Shown one piece after another: positions 42,258 to 51,373 of a DNA stretch of 64,000 nt. Under the pieces are notes generated by a model. It was given only the letters and a program-made list of their open reading frames with translations. It did not search any database and was not told the DNA's origin. Origin of the DNA: Gracilariopsis chorda (Eukaryota > Rhodophyta > Florideophyceae > Gracilariales > Gracilariaceae); assembly GCA_003194525.1 (NCBI GenBank), contig NBIV01000177.1, forward strand, positions 107,596-171,595, read 5' to 3'. Numbering within the stretch: position 1 is the first letter of the stretch; each line of letters opens with the position of its first letter. The position numbers and the translations under genes are program-made.

Positions 42258-43706
42258 TCACTGAAACTCAGCCAAAGCAAGAGCATGCAACGTATCAAGC
42301 TCCGATTTCAGCTGTCCCTCCGCCGCCCCACTAGCTTGTAAAGATATACCCTGTGCATTATCCAAACCTATTGTCACTCCCAGATTAATGGACGCATTCT
42401 GCGCTGCAGACCTTGCGCTACCACCTCTCGCCCTGCTTACTGACGATGAGTGTTGACCACCCCCAACCAAGCCCGCTGTTCCTCTCACACCGTACTGTGC
42501 GTTCGAGCCTCCAAATGTACCGTTTACATTCACGTTTGCGTTTTGCATCGCCACGGATGGATTCACTCTCCCCGCTGACGACGCCGACATGCCAGTAGCT
42601 TGTTGAAGATGTTGCGCCATTCGCCGATCCGTCATGGGTGCACTCAGTGCACTTGCGGTGGAAGTAGTTGGAAGAGCGCCTCCAAAATTGGCTGCAACCA
42701 CGTTCAGTTGTTGCATTCCGTTGAGCGATGCATGTGCCCTTTGTCGTTTTTGAATGTTGGCCAGCGCTTCAGACATGCTCTGCGTATCTTGGTTGGCACG
42801 CGAACGCGGCATAACTTGCTTCTTCAACAGCGCTTGAGCCTGCACCTGCTGCTCCCTACCACTGCCCATGGCACCGTTGATGTTGTTCATCACGTTGTTC
42901 ATGTTGTTCATGGCTGTACTCATGGAAACCGACAACGCCTTGTCCACCATGTTCGGTGGCTTGGAGCGATCCATGACAGCTGCAGAGGGCTGCGGTTTGC
43001 GGAATGCGGCAGCTGACTGAGCTCGTTGTTTTGGAGAGTAGCGCGGCTGGTGGGCAGAAATCGGGCGTGATGCGACAGCGGAAGCATGCGTAGCGTCAAC
43101 ATCTCGCATGGACTCGCGCGGCGACGGTCGGTTCATGTCTCTAACGTGCTGCCTATCGTACAGAGAGAGGCCCAATCGCAGGCCAAAGTTCTTGAGCGCG
43201 CGCTTGGTAGCGTCGGTGACGGCTTCCTTGTCGGCCTTCATAATGGCCTCCCCCTTTGAACGCATGTTCTCTGCGAGACCGCCTCCGCGATCCTCTCTTG
43301 TGCAGCCGTCGCGAAGGGTTATTCGGACGGTGGCAGATACGCAGGCACTGAACCTGCCGCGGTTTTCTTCGACGTAGCGAGTGTCGAGCTGCACAATTTG
43401 GGAGGACCAACCGTTGAAGCCGAATATCTGATTGGCCTCGTGAATGACTTTCCAACCTTCTACGTAGGTGATGCGCATTCCGCCTGGGCCGGGGCGTTGC
43501 ATTGTTTCGGCGCGGGTTAGACCGATGTCCAGACGTTGGCGAATGGAGCGGAACTCATCGTCGGAGAAGGGAGCGTCTCCGAAGGAAGCCTTGCGTTTAA
43601 CGGAGCGGTAGGGGGAGGGCTTGACGTCAACGGGCTCCTGCTTGATGACAAAGTCGGAGGTGGACGGGGGCGGCGGGTTGACGTCGGCGAGAGGGAAATC
43701 ATTCAT
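42258..43706 (-). CDS. RAD52: RAD52-type strand-annealing recombination protein
   Basis: The 482-residue protein has the RAD52 N-terminal domain at about residues 45-205: RPGPGGMRITYVEGWKVIHE, NQIFGFNGWSSQIVQLDTRY, then TVRITLRDGCTREDRGGG, AIMKADKEAVTDATKRALKN and FGLRLGLSLYDR. This domain forms the annealing ring and binds ssDNA in homologous recombination. The C-terminal 270 residues are low complexity (Asn/Met/Ala/Ser-rich, with NNMNNVMNNINGAM-type repeats), and a RAD51-binding motif is not obvious. ATG at 43706, intronless. Confidence 0.92.
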   Translation of the reverse strand: MNDFPLADVNPPPPSTSDFVIKQEPVDVKPSPYRSVKRKASFGDAPFSDDEFRSIRQRLDIGLTRAETMQRPGPGGMRITYVEGWKVIHEANQIFGFNGWSSQIVQLDTRYVEENRGRFSACVSATVRITLRDGCTREDRGGGLAENMRSKGEAIMKADKEAVTDATKRALKNFGLRLGLSLYDRQHVRDMNRPSPRESMRDVDATHASAVASRPISAHQPRYSPKQRAQSAAAFRKPQPSAAVMDRSKPPNMVDKALSVSMSTAMNNMNNVMNNINGAMGSGREQQVQAQALLKKQVMPRSRANQDTQSMSEALANIQKRQRAHASLNGMQQLNVVAANFGGALPTTSTASALSAPMTDRRMAQHLQQATGMSASSAGRVNPSVAMQNANVNVNGTFGGSNAQYGVRGTAGLVGGGQHSSSVSRARGGSARSAAQNASINLGVTIGLDNAQGISLQASGAAEGQLKSELDTLHALALAEFQ

Positions 43707-44655
43707 GGTGAGAAGTTAGACGGAAGGTGAGCAGGGAAGGGGTGAGGAGGCGGCTCTGGGGAGAAGGGCAAGAAGCGTGGATAAAGAAAAGGAACAAGTT
43801 GAATGCAGCGATGCATCAGAGGGCAAGTAGGCATACGCTTGGTGCGAGTTGGTGGCGTGCTGGGGGGGAGGGGGAAAGGGCAGCGGGTGGTGCGCAATGG
43901 AATGAGGAGAGTTTTTTTTTTGTTTACGTGCGTCGTGACGAGGATGTGGCTGGTTGCAGCGGATGCGCGAGCGCGCTGTAATGCGTGTGTGGGGCGGGCG
44001 GCAGCGAGGCGGTGCGCGATGAGCGCGTGGCAGCAGCGTGGCGAAGGCGCTGCGTTGCTTTTGGCAAACGGCAGGCAGCGTGCGTCGCCATAGGGCGCCG
44101 CGACGCGTGCGGGCGGCGTGTGCAATTGGCTGTGGCCAGCAACAGCGACACGTCGCTTGGGCGTCGCCAAGCGCGCACAGTATATAACTAGCTCACCGCC
44201 GTGTGTGCGGCGCGCGGCGCAACGCGTGAACTTTGTCAGCGAGCTGTACCGTTCCAAGCGTACAGCAGCCGTTAGCGTCGTGAGGCCGCGCGCGCAGCGT
44301 AGATGCCGCTCACAACTCTCAGACACCCTGCGCTGCTTGTTGTCACCACTGAGCTACAAGAGTGTCCGGCCACACTCTTGTCGCCATACTTGCAGTAGTG
44401 AGCTTCCACACTTGTCGTCTGTCAGCATCGCGCCTCGCAGCCGCCGCGCCTTGTACTTCACGTTTGGTATTTATCTTACGGGCTCAACCCGGCCACAGGT
44501 CGCAAAAGCGAGCTGCCCCCAATCCGTCGGCCCCGCTCCACCAACAAGCGCAAAACAGAAGCCTCGCAGCAATTCGCACTACACGCACGCTCCCGACAGC
44601 TCACCGTCACAACAGCTTCACTCACAACCGCACCGCTCATCCGCATCCCCGCGCT
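43707..44655. other. GC-rich spacer upstream of RAD52
   Basis: Extremely GC-rich with overlapping ORFs in several frames that encode no recognisable domain. It holds the RAD52 promoter and the 3' flank of phosphoserine aminotransferase. Confidence 0.4.
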
Positions 44656-45915
44656 TCAGCTGTCGCTCAGAATGCCATACGCCCACTCAATCCACGACGT
44701 CAGCGCCTGCAAGTCCGACGCCTCAACCGTAGCGCCGCACCACACGCGCAGTCCAGGCGGCGCATCGCGATAAGAATTGATGTCAAACGCCACATTCTCA
44801 TCGGCCAGCATTTTTTCCAGCTCCTTCACCTTCTCCTTCTCCAGATCCAGCGTCAGACACACCGACGTGTTCGACCGAATTGAAGCGTCCTTTGCCAAAA
44901 ACTGTGCCCAGCTATTGCGTTCCACAAACGCTTCCAACACGCCCAGGTTGTCCTGCGACCGCTTCACAAGAGCGTCCAGCCCGCCGACTTGCTCGCACCA
45001 TCTCAGCGCGTCCAGGTAGTCCTCCACGCACATCATGGATACCGTGTTGATCACATTGCCCCTGAACAACGCCTCGTCGATCTTGCCTTTCTTCGTCATG
45101 CGGAATATCTTGGGGAGAGCTCGTCCAGGATTGTATGTCTCTAATCTCTCCACCGCCCTGGGTGACAGCACCAGCATTCCATGCGCAGCTTCTCCACCCA
45201 GCACCTTCTGCCACGAATACGTCAGAACATCCATCTTGTGCCACGGTACATGCATCGCGAACACAGCCGACGTCGCGTCACATATGCTCAGTCCTGTACG
45301 ATCATCAGCGATAAAGTGCAGTCCGTCGGGCACGCGCACGCCAGAAGTGGTTCCGTTAAACGTGAACACCACGTCATGATGCTTGTCAACGCCCGACAGA
45401 TCCGGTAATAAGCCGTACTCCGGCACGGAAAACTCTGTCACGTTGTCAAGCTTGAGGTGCGATACTGCGTCCGTAAGCCAGCCTTTTCCAAAACTCTCCC
45501 AGTGACACACATCGACGGGAAGCAACCCCAGCATGCTCCACATGGCCATTTCCACGGCGCCCGTGTCACTAGCGGGAACGATTGCGACGCGATAGTCGGA
45601 AGGAATGCGCAAAATCTGTTTGGTACGATCAATCGCTTCCTGAAGCTTCGCCTTGCCGAGCTTGCTGCGGTGCGAGCGGCCGAGCGGCGCATCGGCTAGT
45701 GCTTCGGTGATGTCGTATCCGGGACGTTTCTTGCATGGCCCTGATGAGAAACACGGCGATTGCGGCTTGACGGTCGGCTTTGTGGGAGCGATTACCATTG
45801 TGAAACGAACAGAAGCACACTTTGAGCTGCGAGAAAACGACGATCGTTGTTGCGGTGAACGCGAAGCGAGAAACGAAGACGGTGCAAACGCGAATGCACT
45901 TGTACTGCGCGACAT
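44656..45915 (-). CDS. PSAT: Phosphoserine aminotransferase, alphaproteobacterial type, plastid-targeted
   Basis: From the ATG at 45915 the enzyme is 419 residues. The leader [20 protein letters not shown] is a Phe-containing plastid-type transit peptide. The mature part starts near residue 47 ([15 protein letters not shown]) and carries [69 protein letters not shown] and the PLP Lys in [11 protein letters not shown] (Lys 237). These match the SerC form of alphaproteobacteria (also called the Methanosarcina type) rather than the common plant/E. coli form. It converts 3-phosphohydroxypyruvate to phosphoserine with glutamate in serine synthesis. The frame runs open upstream to 46590 only because a poly(A) run and a minisatellite lack stops. 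Confidence 0.88.
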   Translation of the reverse strand: MSRSTSAFAFAPSSFLASRSPQQRSSFSRSSKCASVRFTMVIAPTKPTVKPQSPCFSSGPCKKRPGYDITEALADAPLGRSHRSKLGKAKLQEAIDRTKQILRIPSDYRVAIVPASDTGAVEMAMWSMLGLLPVDVCHWESFGKGWLTDAVSHLKLDNVTEFSVPEYGLLPDLSGVDKHHDVVFTFNGTTSGVRVPDGLHFIADDRTGLSICDATSAVFAMHVPWHKMDVLTYSWQKVLGGEAAHGMLVLSPRAVERLETYNPGRALPKIFRMTKKGKIDEALFRGNVINTVSMMCVEDYLDALRWCEQVGGLDALVKRSQDNLGVLEAFVERNSWAQFLAKDASIRSNTSVCLTLDLEKEKVKELEKMLADENVAFDINSYRDAPPGLRVWCGATVEASDLQALTSWIEWAYGILSDS

Positions 45916-46362
45916 GCTTTTTACCCTTTTTTTTTTTTTTTTAACGAGAACGGGCCAGATGGAAGTGCAAGTCGGGCGGGCGCTATGCGATGTGCGCGGG
46001 ATGCACCAGGTAGTAAGTACCAAGCTTGCGGAAGGGCGGGGGGGGGGAGGAGGGGGGAGCACTGCACGGGCTGTGCTGCAGCTCCAGCTGCGGTGACACG
46101 CGAGCTCAGAGGATGGTGGCGGCGGCTGTCGGTGGCTCTTCGAGTCCGTTGCGATGGCCGTTGAGATATTATTGCACAAGTCGAGTGGCCAATCGGCGAC
46201 CGCCGCCGACAGCCATTCACATTTGTTCAAGAGTGTCTTACAATGGCTCGCATTTGCCCTCCCCCCGCGTTCGCCACGCGACATCTTTCCCGAACGTTGC
46301 CCAAGTCGCCGCGACGTTTCCGGCTTCGACCCCCGCCGCCGTTGCCGTCCACCGCTTTGCGT

Positions 46363-46596
46363 GAGCATGCTCTTGTGGACCGCAGGCGTTGTGCAATATA
46401 ATGGCGATGAAATCACGATGCTGACGGCGTTCATCTTGATGAGCATGCTCTTGTGGTCCACAGGTGTTGTGCAATACAATGGCGATGAAATCACGTCGCT
46501 GACGGCGTTCATCTTGATGAGCATGCTCTTGTGGTCCACAGGTGTTGTGCAATACAATGGCGATGAAATCACGTCGCTGACGGCGTTCATCTTGAT
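46363..46596. repeat. 78-bp minisatellite, three copies
   Basis: Three units begin GAGCATGCTCTTGTGG at 46363, 46441 and 46519. Copies 2 and 3 are virtually identical; copy 1 differs at a few sites. Because 78 is a multiple of three and lacks stops in one minus frame, it creates a false N-terminal extension of the neighbouring gene. Confidence 0.95.
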
Positions 46597-46910
46597 AAAT
46601 CAAGCTTTGTCATACATCCCCATCTCCAAAGTTTAAGAGTCTAGCCGTCCACCGCAAGCAACAGTGGACACGACTCGTTTTCGCCGCATTCCGTTCACGC
46701 CATCCCTGTGGCTTCGAATTTATCTCCTGCCAATGAATATGTACAGCACTCTGCAAATCGCCACCCCATTCATGTCTTCGCAATGACTTCGAATCGTATC
46801 GCCTTCTGTCGAACACGCAAGCCCGACACCATGGTATTTCCATATCGCTGCCTTCTGATGTCGATCCATCACCCCACACCAAGTCCGGTTGCATGTAAAA
46901 ATCCATCCTA

Positions 46911-46969
46911 GATACATTGTTTGCGCGTTACTTTACATACTACGTAAAGTAACGCGCAAACAATGTATC
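46911..46969. repeat. Perfect 26-bp hairpin
   Basis: Arms 46911-46936 and 46944-46969 are exact reverse complements (core CATTGTTTGCGCGTTACTTT), separated by a 7-nt loop. It has no coding context. Such exact, tightly spaced arms suit a foldback element or a small-RNA precursor. Confidence 0.92.
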
Positions 46970-49553
46970 CATGGTGTTACGAAACAGTTCGTAGCTCCCC
47001 GCACAGAAGCGCCATGTTGATCACCCCAACTCAGTTATAACACCATGTGTTCTCGACGGTTTTGAAGGTGCACATGGGCAAGGCGCCGGATGGATTAGCA
47101 ACGCCGCTGCACGCAGTGGTGACAGTTGCGGTGAGCAGAGGACAGCGGTCGATGGTGCGGCGCGTGGTTACGGCGGGTGCGGCAGTGTCCAAATTGTACT
47201 TGGAAACGATGCCCTTTGGATTGAAAAGTTATACGTTTGCGGATTCGGTAGAGATGATGTGGAAGAGCGGATATTGCTTGAGGACGGTACAGCAGACGTG
47301 GCAGAGATGTGTGTTTAATCTGTGTGCGGCGTAGGCATGATGTGTCTGTCAAAGTCTGTGACGAGCCAGGCTCATGGTGTTTCGGCTCATAAGGTTCCTG
47401 TAACCCGAGCTTCTTGTTTAATTTGTCTAGCCTGGCTTGTTCACCATGCCCCTCTGCCATATATCGCGAAGGACGCAATACTGAGCTTGAGACTGCTTCC
47501 GAAACGTGTGAAGACTTAAGTTCCATATCAGACTCCCACCAATTCTTGCAGTCCTGATTTCTTCAATGTTACGCCAAATTCAGTGCCGGACGATACGAGA
47601 TCGACGCGCTGTTGCAACCCAAGCTTGGACACGGAATTGTACATCTCGTTCATCCAGTACTGAACGAGCGGGTCTCAACATTAAGCATGGAACTGAGGAC
47701 GACGAGGGTGAGGCTAGGGTTTCATGTTCGAGAAGGCCAGATATACTTGTCAATGGGTCAAGTACGTACCTCAAGTGCGTGCAACAGGCAGTTGTTTCTA
47801 TGGATGTGTGAGGTCTCAGTCTTGGACTGTGAGTTGAGTGATAGGTGACTAACAGATCTAGCTCCACTTTTGTCTTCGCATCGCATCCTCTCAAACTCCT
47901 CCATTTCCGTGTTTGCCCTTTGTTGCTTTGAGAAGAGATGTTAGCGTACCCTCAACCTTGGCGTACGAAGGTAGATGGCGTTCAGCCAGGGAGAGCGACA
48001 GCTTGATCGAAGGCAACGCAATTTCTCATCAGCGCCGCCCAGTCCGTAGTTCACGCAGCTCGACACCAGCTGCATTCGCTTCCTCATTCGCCGATGGATG
48101 TGTGGCAACTCGCTTCAAGTACTGTAGCATTCGCCCTTCCGGCTTCCTGGCTGGGGCACCTCTAGTACCTCAGTCGTCATATGATGCGGCGTTCACCCTG
48201 CCGTCTCCGCGGGTCGCTCTTGCCTTGCGTTCGCTTCACGTTCTTTCCAGCTTGCGTGTCGTCTCCGGCTCGGTCGTGTGATTCGGTAAGCAAATCACAG
48301 CAACAGGATATGTACGTTAACGAAGGAGATTGAATAACATGCGCCTCGTCCTTGGGTGAAACCGTCAGTTGGGTTTCTGACCGAAGCCCAAGGTGGGGTT
48401 TTTGAGACGTTTCATACCAGAGATTATCCAAACATGCTTTGCATGACACACGGAACAGAGGTGGTGAATATTGTGTCAAGTGGTGACAGCTTTAGATCTG
48501 AAAGAGGTGGTAGGGGGTACAACAGAATTTAAAGCACGAAAAAACGATACCAGCTACATGTGAAGGAGCGTTCAGAAGACTTGGCCCATGGTCCTGATAC
48601 CAGCGTGAATTTGCTACGTTCTTTCACAACACGAAAAGAGTTATCAATGTTCGCCTCTGCCGTCATCGGACCGCTTTTATAATCGGTACATATGCATCTT
48701 CTCCATCCCGAAGCTCATCTGACTCGCCATCATCTTCATCGTTAGCATCGTAGTAGTCTTCTCCGTCGTGATCTTAAACTTCGTCATCTTTGTAGTCATA
48801 CTGGGGCTCAGAATCGTAATCAGGATCTGCAGGATGTGCAAGGACTGTTCAATCGGTGCTTTGCGGATACTTGTAGCGGAGTGTCGGCGAATCCACCCGC
48901 TGCGTATTACGAGTGTGACGCACTGCAGTGGGCTACTCCAGCGGCTGTGAACGCCCTAATCGCGGCTTGTATGCGTAGGTGCGGCGGGCTGGTCCCTGCC
49001 ACCAGGCAGGGAGAAGGGGCATTGGAAACGGCGTTGGCGGTTCGGCAACACGCTTTGACAGAGCGTTCTGAACGGCGACCTCTCCGGCGTTTGGCGCTAA
49101 AACGGTTAGCGATGCGCGCAGTCGTCTCGCACAACTCTCCAAGCACCTGGCGGATGTGGAACGTCAGCTGCACAAACGTCTCAAGCTTCTTCGACATCAT
49201 GCCAATGCGCAGTTCGATTGGCTCAAGTCATGTCCATGGGTGCCTCGGGGCATGCCCCAAGCCTGCGACGCATAGACGGCGCGCTGCTCTCCGGCGCCCC
49301 ACATCGGTGAGGCATCGACGGCGCGCTTTTCACGGGCAGCACCGTGTTGCGGCGGCAGTGGTGCTGGTGGGGGGTGGCGCCGACTATAAAGACAGCCATG
49401 CAGCGCCGAACGAAGGCGCATCGTCATTTCGCTTGGCGCTCGGCGAATTCGGCGATTAGTGGGGTCCAGTTCTCAACGGCCGAGGATGTCGCGACCCACT
49501 TTTTGCTTACCTCCTGATATCAAAAGGCATATTATAACGGTTCTCATCTTCGT
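46970..49553. other. Region with unresolved coding-like segments
   Basis: No complete gene was resolved. On the minus strand a segment at about 47538-47680 reads QYWMNEMYNSVSKLGLQQRV...GTEFGVTLKKSGLQELVGV to a stop, and one at about 47900-48135 reads RMLQYLKRVATHPSANEEAN and, after a possible 44-bp intron, a coherent helix-rich end. On the plus strand about 49110-49270 reads ARSRLAQLSKHLADVERQLH then KRLKLLRHHANAQFDWLKS, out of frame with upstream coding-like sequence. These are candidate exons or transposon debris. Confidence 0.35.
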
Positions 49554-50342
49554 TTACGTTGTAGCTTTAAACGAGATTTGAACGGTGGAGATGCTTGATG
49601 GACGCACTTCAAAGTCATATCTGCTCTCGGTTGCTCCGAGGATTGTGTCGTTGATGATTCCAATCCTGTTCCACGTAAGCGCGATGTTTTCTTCAGGCTC
49701 AGTACAACACGGTTTACTGACAAGCGCAAAGTCCAAACCAAGCTCACGAAGCTCGGCCAAGGCTTCTTTGATTTCGCTATTGGTCTCAGGTATACCGTGT
49801 ACCTTTTCTTTGTACTCCGTAAGTTTTAGTCTTATGAGCAAGTTTTCAGCTCGAAGATCTTCATCCTGTCGTTTGAGCTTCAATACTTCAAGGTGTTCAC
49901 TGTCAGCGCGGTCTTTCAGCGATAAAAGAAGCTTATGCATAATATCGCAGTGCTTATCTCTGAAGATTGCCATATCAAGGGCGTTGCGCAGATAGGAACC
50001 GTGATCGCCAAAAACAGTTTGTCGCGTATGATGGTCGTACGCAGAGGCTTGATTCTGTAGTGAAATGCATTCACATGGAATCTGGCATTGCTCAAATGTG
50101 CCATGGCTTCCTTTGCTGAGAGAAGTGCAACCCAGCTGGGAACAGAAAAAACTACTACAACTTGTAAACAGAGTAGTTTCATCCGTGAGCCTAGAGCCGC
50201 AGACTCCGCAGCAGAACGAGAGCGGGACAGAACGCTTCGGGCGACTCATAAGGAAAGGCAGCAGGCAGTGGGCCAGTCGAGCGACAGTGGCAGAAGCAGC
50301 ATCGGTGCAGATTAGGGACAAGCAGCACGCTTCGCAACGCAT
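49554..50342 (-). CDS. RING-like Cys-rich plus coiled-coil protein (Zip3/HEI10-like?)
   Basis: The product from the ATG at 50342 is 262 residues; a second ATG at 50249 gives 231. A Cys-rich module, FCCGVCGSRL...FTSCSSFFCSQLGC...CQIPCEC, is followed by a coiled coil (MHKLLLSLKDRADSEHLEVL, then KRQDEDLRAENLLIRLKLTE). The spacing and the TxCSxxFC block resemble the small RING domain of meiotic SUMO/ubiquitin ligases of the Zip3/RNF212/HEI10 group, which also carry a coiled coil next to the RING. The canonical His of the RING is not where expected (Ser), so this is tentative. The C-terminus is Ser/Thr-containing and unrecognised. Confidence 0.45.
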   Translation of the reverse strand: MRCEACCLSLICTDAASATVARLAHCLLPFLMSRPKRSVPLSFCCGVCGSRLTDETTLFTSCSSFFCSQLGCTSLSKGSHGTFEQCQIPCECISLQNQASAYDHHTRQTVFGDHGSYLRNALDMAIFRDKHCDIMHKLLLSLKDRADSEHLEVLKLKRQDEDLRAENLLIRLKLTEYKEKVHGIPETNSEIKEALAELRELGLDFALVSKPCCTEPEENIALTWNRIGIINDTILGATESRYDFEVRPSSISTVQISFKATT

Positions 50343-50702
50343 ATAGAAACCCGAAGTAGATAAAAGAACGTTTGCGTTCTGCGAGCTCAAGCGGTCCTCC
50401 TGCAACTATTTTACGTAACGAAGACATCATCACCAAGTATGTGCGATTTCCTTTATGAACATTTGAACGTTCCTTCGGAAAATTTCTGTCGTTACCCTGT
50501 GAAAAGCATGCAATGGTCGGGCAACCTCATTTAAAGGGATGCTTCTTTTCCATTTGAAACACTTGAATGTTGTTCCTTGAAGTAAGGCGGCCATTTTGTT
50601 AACCTTGAAAGAGAGCTTTGCTCAACTTTCGGACACTCGGAGCGAACTCCGGAAAAAGACCTCGGAAGAGTGAGAGCTACGCTCATCGCCGGGATCCTGA
50701 TA
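50343..50702. other. Spacer upstream of the RING-like gene
   Basis: No gene is seen. It holds the presumed promoter of the RING-like gene and ends at the TA that flanks the Tc1/mariner element. Confidence 0.4.
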
Positions 50703-50985
50703 CAGTGCGCGAAACGCCGTTAAGCACACCCAGCCACAAGCTTCTATTGTACAGTCCGCGAAACAACATTAAATACACGCAGCACTCTTAAAGACTTTGC
50801 GTCTTTCTCTCCGTTTGTGGCCATGTAGCCTTAGTAAATGTAGAGGCTATTTACTCCTAAACCAACCCTGTAACTCACAACTTTGCACCAGGCAGAATGT
50901 CACTTTACCAATATAAAAAACTTCTCTACACCCTACGAAACAGTGATAAATACACGAAACAAAAATAAATACACTTCCACTAAAA
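50703..50985 (+). repeat. Left terminal repeat region of the Tc1/mariner element
   Basis: Contains three related motifs at about 50703, 50751 and 50932 (GCGCGAAACG, CCGCGAAACAAC, CTACGAAACAGT), each followed by an A/T-rich TAAATACAC-like tail. They are probable transposase-binding sites. Confidence 0.65.
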
Positions 50986-51373
50986 CCGCGCCATATTCAA
51001 ACCACCTTAGCCGTTCCCTAGATACTTAGCACCATCAAATAAACAGTTCTTTGCCACATCTTGACGACGTTTGCCCAGTCTTTTGCCAAACCAAACATGG
51101 CTAGAAGTCCTCATCTTTCTGAGTTCGAACTCGGCCAGATTCATGCCCTGAGACATGAATGAATGTCTCTTCGACAAATTGCCGAAGCTATCAACCGCCC
51201 TTTAGGAGCAATACAATCAGCACTCAGACGCAAAACAACATCTAAACCGCATGGAAACGTCAGGAAAAAGTCCAAGATGTCAGTGCAACAAAAGAGAGCA
51301 CTACTAAGGGAAGCCTCCAAAGGCATTGAATCTGCTTCTCAACTAAAATATTCGCTTAATTTAACTCTCCATA

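Noticed and set aside
43703-44883. ORFs upstream of RAD52 and over the 3' end of the aminotransferase
   Set aside because: Arg/Ala/Pro-rich shadows of GC-rich sequence, overlapping a well-supported gene.
45916-46590. N-terminal extension of phosphoserine aminotransferase to 644 residues
   Set aside because: It reads through a poly(T)/poly(A) run of 16 and three minisatellite units; the plastid leader and family length begin at the ATG at 45915.
48836-49459. 207-residue plus-strand ORF
   Set aside because: Starts at GTG, switches to Arg-rich low complexity, and a different frame looks more coding in its second half; kept only as possible debris.
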